Assembly: GCF_018991925.1 (NCBI RefSeq)
Contig: NW_024737042.1
Span: forward strand, 17,441,678-17,505,677
DNA: 64,000 bases
Source: Homarus americanus
Lineage: Eukaryota; Arthropoda; Malacostraca; Decapoda; Nephropidae
Reading direction: 5' to 3'
The translations under genes and the position numbers were made by a program. The notes below the pieces were generated by a model. It was not told the DNA's origin. It searched no databases and saw only the letters and a program-made list of their open reading frames with translations. Of this stretch, positions 58,713-64,000 are shown piece after piece (position 1 is the stretch's first letter; each line of letters begins with the position of its first letter).

Positions 58713-60880
58713 TGTTACCAAACCTTAACACTGCCATGATAAACACTGAAGCCGTTCATGACTTAATGTAACATCGGTGGTCCAGGACTATTGTAAAGGT
58801 TTGTGACCAGAGACAACATGTTGCAGTTGTCAATAAAAGGAAAAGCTCTAAAGATGTGAGGTTTACTCCGCCTGTGTTGTGAACTAATGTGTCTCCTGTA
58901 TCATAAACTGTCGTGACAAACATTTACTGGCCTCCAGCATATGATCATTAATATCTCCTGTATTGTATCCTCAGTTTGTATCTATTTTTAACATGAAAGT
59001 AAGTTTATATATTTTGTTATGTGTTACGTGTGGTCAGTTTATATGTATTTTTTAACATCAAACTAGTTTATATGCGTTTGTGATAGGCGTTAATATACGT
59101 GTGAATTTTCTAACTGAGGATCCCGACGTCGCCGGGCTTGTCAATGTTTGACAGTTCACAAATGGTCTGTAAACGAGATCGTACGTGGACGACCTGATAA
59201 ATAAAGCTCAGAGATTTTCGATATCATGCTAGCAGTTCATTAGTTGCCTCATGGCCCTGCAGTGTTGGTGCACTTAATGTCTATCAATAATGAGCTCTTA
59301 CTGATTAAATGTATAATGTCAGTTCTTATTGACACATAAAAACGACACACACAATTATATCAAAACCAAACTACATCTCAACCTATCATAACCTATTAAC
59401 TCCAGAATACGTTTGATATAATCAATTCTAGGTAGCTTTGACCAAGCACCCACACATTGACCCTCACTACCACGGTGACACCACCTGAATATATGACTTT
59501 TAATAGAGTATTATATACAGTATAATCTACGAGTTTTATTTTAATCATGGGAAACGGGCAAACATGGTATATACTGACCATAATAGGCGTTACATACTGT
59601 ATAAATGCGGATAGTGGAAGGTTTGTATCTTGGAATATATGTGAGTGAGGTGTTGTGGTCGTGGCAGCAGTGAGGAATGTTTTCACAGGTGTACTCAAAC
59701 CCCCCCCTCATGAGATATCAAAACAGGATTGGAAAGGATTAATTATTTAACACAATAGTATGGCTGTGGGGTAACCCCTCACATTTTACGCTAAGATCCC
59801 CCCCCCCCCATTCCCCGCATCCTCACGTCCAGCACCCTAACTAGTCCACCAGTCAGCTCCATCATTACAAGTCATTTCATCATCATAAGTCTAGTAATGC
59901 GACGGTGCCACATGTACGCAAACGTCACCACAGGGGTAAAGGAACACTTTGCGGCAACTGTACTTAACTGACTAATGAGTAGGATTCATATGGAACCCAA
60001 ATGACAAACTTAAGCTATCGGTACAACACAAAGAAAATCGACGAAATAACCAAAAACAACGGAATTAAATTACACTACTTCACAAACCTTACAGACCAAA
60101 CCACACAATATTTCGTACATTTAAGCAATAATATGTAGAGAACATACTTAATCACAGGGAAATAACAGTGACACCCAAGTTAAGAAATATACTGTACTAT
60201 ATGAATCATAGAAAATCCGGCCGGGCGACTATCGAGGGTCAAACAACACACCTCGGGTGAATAAGTGAACGTTTTTTGTGTGAGGATGACCCGTGTGCTG
60301 GTCTCTGTAAAACAACTTGTGTGCGAGTTTGGACAACACTGGCACCGACATATTTTCTAGTATCCCTTTGAGGAATTTTTTTATTTATTTTTCTTTTAAA
60401 AACTATGAAGTGATCAAGCAAATGATGAAAAAAATAATATGGGTAATGTTAATCACTAAGAAAAAAACGCAAACAAAATAATACAAACGATAATAAAATA
60501 ATCAAGCGATGATAATAAAAAAAGAAACGTTGCGATAATTGGAATGATAAAATTATCACACCGGTCAAAACAAATTATTTCATAGTTTTACATAAATAAC
60601 GAAAATAAATAAGTTAACAAAAAGGATGTAAGCAACAATAAAAAAGAAAATATTCCCTAAAAGAATCACCGAAACCGTAAAAAAAAATATGAATCAGTCA
60701 GAAATGATAAGAAAGATGATAATAAAAACAAGTAATATAACTAAACTAGATAACAAACCAAAGCATATAAAAATAATAAGATAAAATATATATCTCGACA
60801 AAGATAATAAATATTACGATACATAAATATATATAATTGTTTTTCATGATTTTTACTCTATATCTGCCATGTTATTTATT
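58713..60880. other. intergenic, no gene seen
   Basis: Unique-looking AT-rich DNA with a C-run at 59801-59810 and an A-rich zone with many AATAA/GATAA words from about 60420 to 60840. Open frames of 60-100 codons have no recognisable domain. Confidence 0.5.
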
Positions 60881-60881
60881 T

Positions 60882-61056
60882 TTGTGTGAAATATAACAGA
60901 GTCTAGCACTGATCTTAGTATCCTGATGGTCCAGCGGTTAGCGTTCCCCGGTCACAGTCGTGGGCCGTGGGTTCGAATCCTGGCGCGTTGAGGTGTTGAT
61001 TGTATGTAGAAGTCCGCGTGTTTATTGGGCTAATGAAATATATATATATATATATA

Positions 61057-61113
<57 letters not shown>
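60882..61113 (+). mobile_element. tRNA-derived SINE, copy 2, with (TA)n tail
   Basis: Head TGTGTGAAATATAACAG at 60882 is shared with the copy at 38616-38632. The A-box-like region is GATGGTCCAGCGGTTAGCG (60925-60943), and the B box GGTTCGAATCC at 60970-60980 matches the consensus perfectly. The tRNA-unrelated 3' part has AAGTCCGCGTGTTTAT at 61010. The tail is (TA)n at 61037-61113, interrupted once. Acceptor-stem pairing and a trailing discriminator/CCA context are lacking, so it is a SINE and not a working tRNA gene. Confidence 0.8.
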
Positions 61114-62025
<912 letters not shown>

Positions 62026-62166
62026 CATACAAAACCATGGGGTGGGTGGGTCGTTTAACAAAATCTTTCATTACTAAAAGGAGAAGGAACATGAATTGAA
62101 CATACAAATTATTATAATTTGCAGTTGATGGCCCGGGCTGGTCTCATACTGTGAGGTCAAGTAAGC
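62026..62166. other. short spacer before the 80-bp array
   Basis: AT-rich sequence with a GGGTGGGTGGG run at 62040-62050. No gene. Confidence 0.4.
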
Positions 62167-62287
62167 CACGTGGTTCAGTAACTCGTCCGTAGATGTTGGC
62201 ATAAAGGACCTCACCATGGTGTAGTAACTCGTCCATCGATGTTGACAGGAAGGACCTCAAGTGACATGGAGACACCGGGTGGTGTGG
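62167..62287. repeat. 80-bp tandem repeat array, left part
   Basis: Landmarks are CACGTGGTTCAGTAACTCGT, then GATGTTG, AAGGACCTCA, ATGGAGACACC and GGGTGGTGTGG. The same unit continues at 63609 after the CR1 LINE. The left portion is shorter and more diverged than the right. Confidence 0.8.
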
Positions 62288-63608
62288 CAAATTATGCAAA
62301 TTACTGGAAGCAATCATTTCAAACTCTATTCGCAATCACCTGGAGAAGCACAAGTTGATCAATGATTCCCAACATGGCTTCACAAGCGGGCGTTCATTTC
62401 TAACTAATCTATTAACATTCTTTTCATCAGTTTTCGAATCAGTGGACGAGGGGCACAATTATGATGTGCTATACCTGGACTCTAGCAAAGCCTTCGACAG
62501 AGTCCCCCACGAAAGACTAATAAGAAAAGTGGAGGCTCATGGCATTAAAGGTGATATTCTGAAATGGATTAGGGCGTGGTTACAGGACAGAAAACAGAGA
62601 GTGAGCATTAACGGCACTAAATCCCAAAGGAGCAACGTCACTATTGGAGTTCCGCAAGGCTCAGTACTAGGACCATTATTATTTATTATATACATAAACG
62701 ACATAGATATCGGCATAGACAGCAACATAAGTAAATTTGCTGATGACACTAAAATGGGACGTGTAATTAAATCTGACGAGGAATCCGCAAAACTACAGGA
62801 AGATCTTAACAAATTTTTCGAATGGTCTGAAAAATGGCAGATGAAATTCAATGTTGACAAATGTAAAGTACTCAGTATAGGAGATGTAAACAGGGAAACC
62901 AGATACCAAATGAACAACAACGTTATTGAGAAATCCGACTGCGAGAGAGATTTAGGAATGATGATAAGTAGGAATCTTAAGCCAAGTAAACAATGTGTAT
63001 TTGCTCGAAACAAAGCTAATAAAGGACCTGGGTTCTTACAAAGGAGTGTTAGTTACAAGACTAGCGAGGTCATCTTAAACCTATATCTTGCGCTTGTGAG
63101 ACCTCACCTGGATTACTCAGTTCAATTCTGGTCACCGTATTACAGAATGGATATATAATCCTTGGAAAGAATTCAGAGGAGAATGACAAGATTAATCCCA
63201 GGCATTAGGAACCTTGAGTACAGAGACAGGTTAAAGCATCTTAATTTGCACTCCTTCGAGAGACGTAGAGTGAGGGGCGACATGATCGAGGTGTATAAAT
63301 GGAAGTCAGGGCTAAGCAAAGGGGACACTACAAAGGTACTCAAACTATCCAACCAAGAGCGAACTCTTAACAATGGTTTTAAATTAGACAAATTTAGATT
63401 TAGGCGCGAAATAGGTAAACATTGGTTTGGAAACAAAGTAGTGGACGAATGGAACAAGTTACCAAATATCATCATTAACTCGAATACGCTAGATAGCTTC
63501 AAACATAGGGTGGATGGATATATGAGCAATAGGGGCTGGGTGTAAATGGGACTACCCAGTATGGGCCAATAGTCCCGCTGTAGTTTCCTCCATTCTTATG
63601 TTCTTATG
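62288..63608 (+). mobile_element. CR1-like LINE copy 2, 5'-truncated, inside the 80-bp array
   Basis: A 1.32-kb fragment covering most of RT to the 3' end. Conceptual reading starts KLCKLLEAIISNSIRN and runs through the RT to a stop in DEWNKLPN...NRGWV. The 3' UTR has GGGCCAATAGTCCC (63563-63576) and an octamer tail (TTCTTATG) at 63593-63608, typical of CR1-clade ends. The array on either side joins in phase if the LINE is removed, and no target-site duplication is obvious. Truncation removes the N-terminal endonuclease, so this copy cannot move on its own. Confidence 0.9.
62355..63545 (+). pseudogene. CR1-like reverse transcriptase, one nonsense codon
   Basis: RNA-dependent DNA polymerase of a non-LTR element. 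Motifs in order: NDSQHGFTSGRSFLTNLL, VLYLDSSKAFDRVPHERL (first catalytic Asp region), GVPQGSVLGPLLFIIYINDI, then the catalytic box KFADDTKM (FADD at 62736-62747) and WQMKFNVDKCKVLSIG. The C-terminal part has LALVRPHLDYSVQFWSPYYR and RIQRRMTRLIPGIRNLEYRD. The frame is open from 62355 except for TAA at 63156-63158 and continues in the same phase to the stop at 63543-63545. The homologous position in the copy at 35079 is GAA, so this is a single recent nonsense change. The in-frame ATG at 62355 is internal, since homology extends upstream to about 62290. Confidence 0.88.
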
Positions 63609-63915
63609 TTCACGTGGTGCAGTAGCTCGTCCATAGGTGTTCTTATCAAGGACCTTACGTGGTCATGCAGACACCGAGTGGTGTGGTGTTCACGTGGTCC
63701 AGTAACTTGTCCATAAGTGTTCATATGAAGGACCTCACTTGACATGGAGACACCTGGTGGTGTGGTGTTCACGTGGTGCAGTAACTCGTCCATAGGTGTT
63801 CATATGAAGGACCTCACGTGATCATGGAGACACCGGGTGTTGTGGTGTTCACGTGGTGCAGTAACTCGTCCATAGGTGTTGATAGAGGGACCTCACGTGG
63901 TCATGAAGACACCCT
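63609..63915. repeat. 80-bp tandem repeat array, right part
   Basis: Nearly four units of 80 bp: TTCACGTGGTGCAGTAACTC, then GTCCATAGGTGTTCATATGA, AGGACCTCACGTG and ATCATGGAGACACCGGGTG. CACGTG (palindromic E-box) occurs twice in the consensus unit. The array decays after about 63915 into non-repetitive sequence to the window end. Confidence 0.88.
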
Positions 63916-64000
63916 GAAGTGTGGGGTGGTGTCACAGTACCTCACTCTCTGCAAGGTGGTGTTGTGTTACTCGTAGTCAGGTGTAAAGCCTACCCACTGC

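Noticed and set aside
60925..61000. Functional tRNA gene
   Set aside because: The B box is perfect, but acceptor and anticodon stems do not pair convincingly, and the sequence continues into a tRNA-unrelated part with a (TA)n tail shared with another copy. It is a SINE.

Overview
This is eukaryotic, repeat-dominated DNA, most likely from an arthropod and plausibly a decapod crustacean. The grounds are the dense AT dinucleotide runs, many short-period satellites, a tRNA-derived SINE with a (TA)n tail, CR1-, jockey/L2- and RTE-like LINEs and a Ty3/gypsy element. The taxonomic call is an inference from repeat style, because no host gene is recognisable. Roughly half of the window is tandem array.

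Layout. 1-5.6 kb: a 3' LINE fragment (1.03-1.67 kb), a long (TA)n, a G-rich 58-bp-period array, a 32-bp minisatellite, and an old degenerate array (3.88-5.48 kb) that contains a young homogeneous 32-bp array. 5.66-9.85 kb: a GC-rich 26-bp array of about 160 units. 10.5-19.2 kb: a decayed RTE-like LINE split inside its reverse transcriptase by a full-length LTR retrotransposon (12720-18364). 20.9-31.8 kb: a 27-bp array. 33.4-36.2 kb: a polypyrimidine tract and an 18-bp array interrupted by a CR1 LINE. 36.3-43.5 kb: dispersed repeats, SINE pieces and microsatellites. 44.66-58.71 kb: a 31-bp array containing a 100-N gap. 60.9-64 kb: a SINE, a LINE tail, and an 80-bp array interrupted by a second CR1 LINE.

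The most informative locus is the LTR element. It has 633/632-bp LTRs (TG...CA) that differ at about ten sites, a CCAG target-site duplication, a tRNA-Arg primer site and a 452-residue Gag with SAP-like, coiled-coil, SCAN-like and CCHC regions. Its pol keeps integrase remnants upstream of reverse transcriptase and RNase H. That is the Gmr1-like, copia-style order and not the usual gypsy order. The element is defective: the protease active-site segment and most of the integrase are gone, and pol has frameshifts.

Two independent 5'-truncated CR1 copies both sit inside tandem arrays. The 27-bp and 31-bp arrays carry higher-order structure with spacings near 1.5 kb. I see no intact host protein-coding gene, rRNA gene, functional tRNA gene or CRISPR array. 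The very long reverse-strand reading frames over the arrays are by-products of stop-free repeat units.
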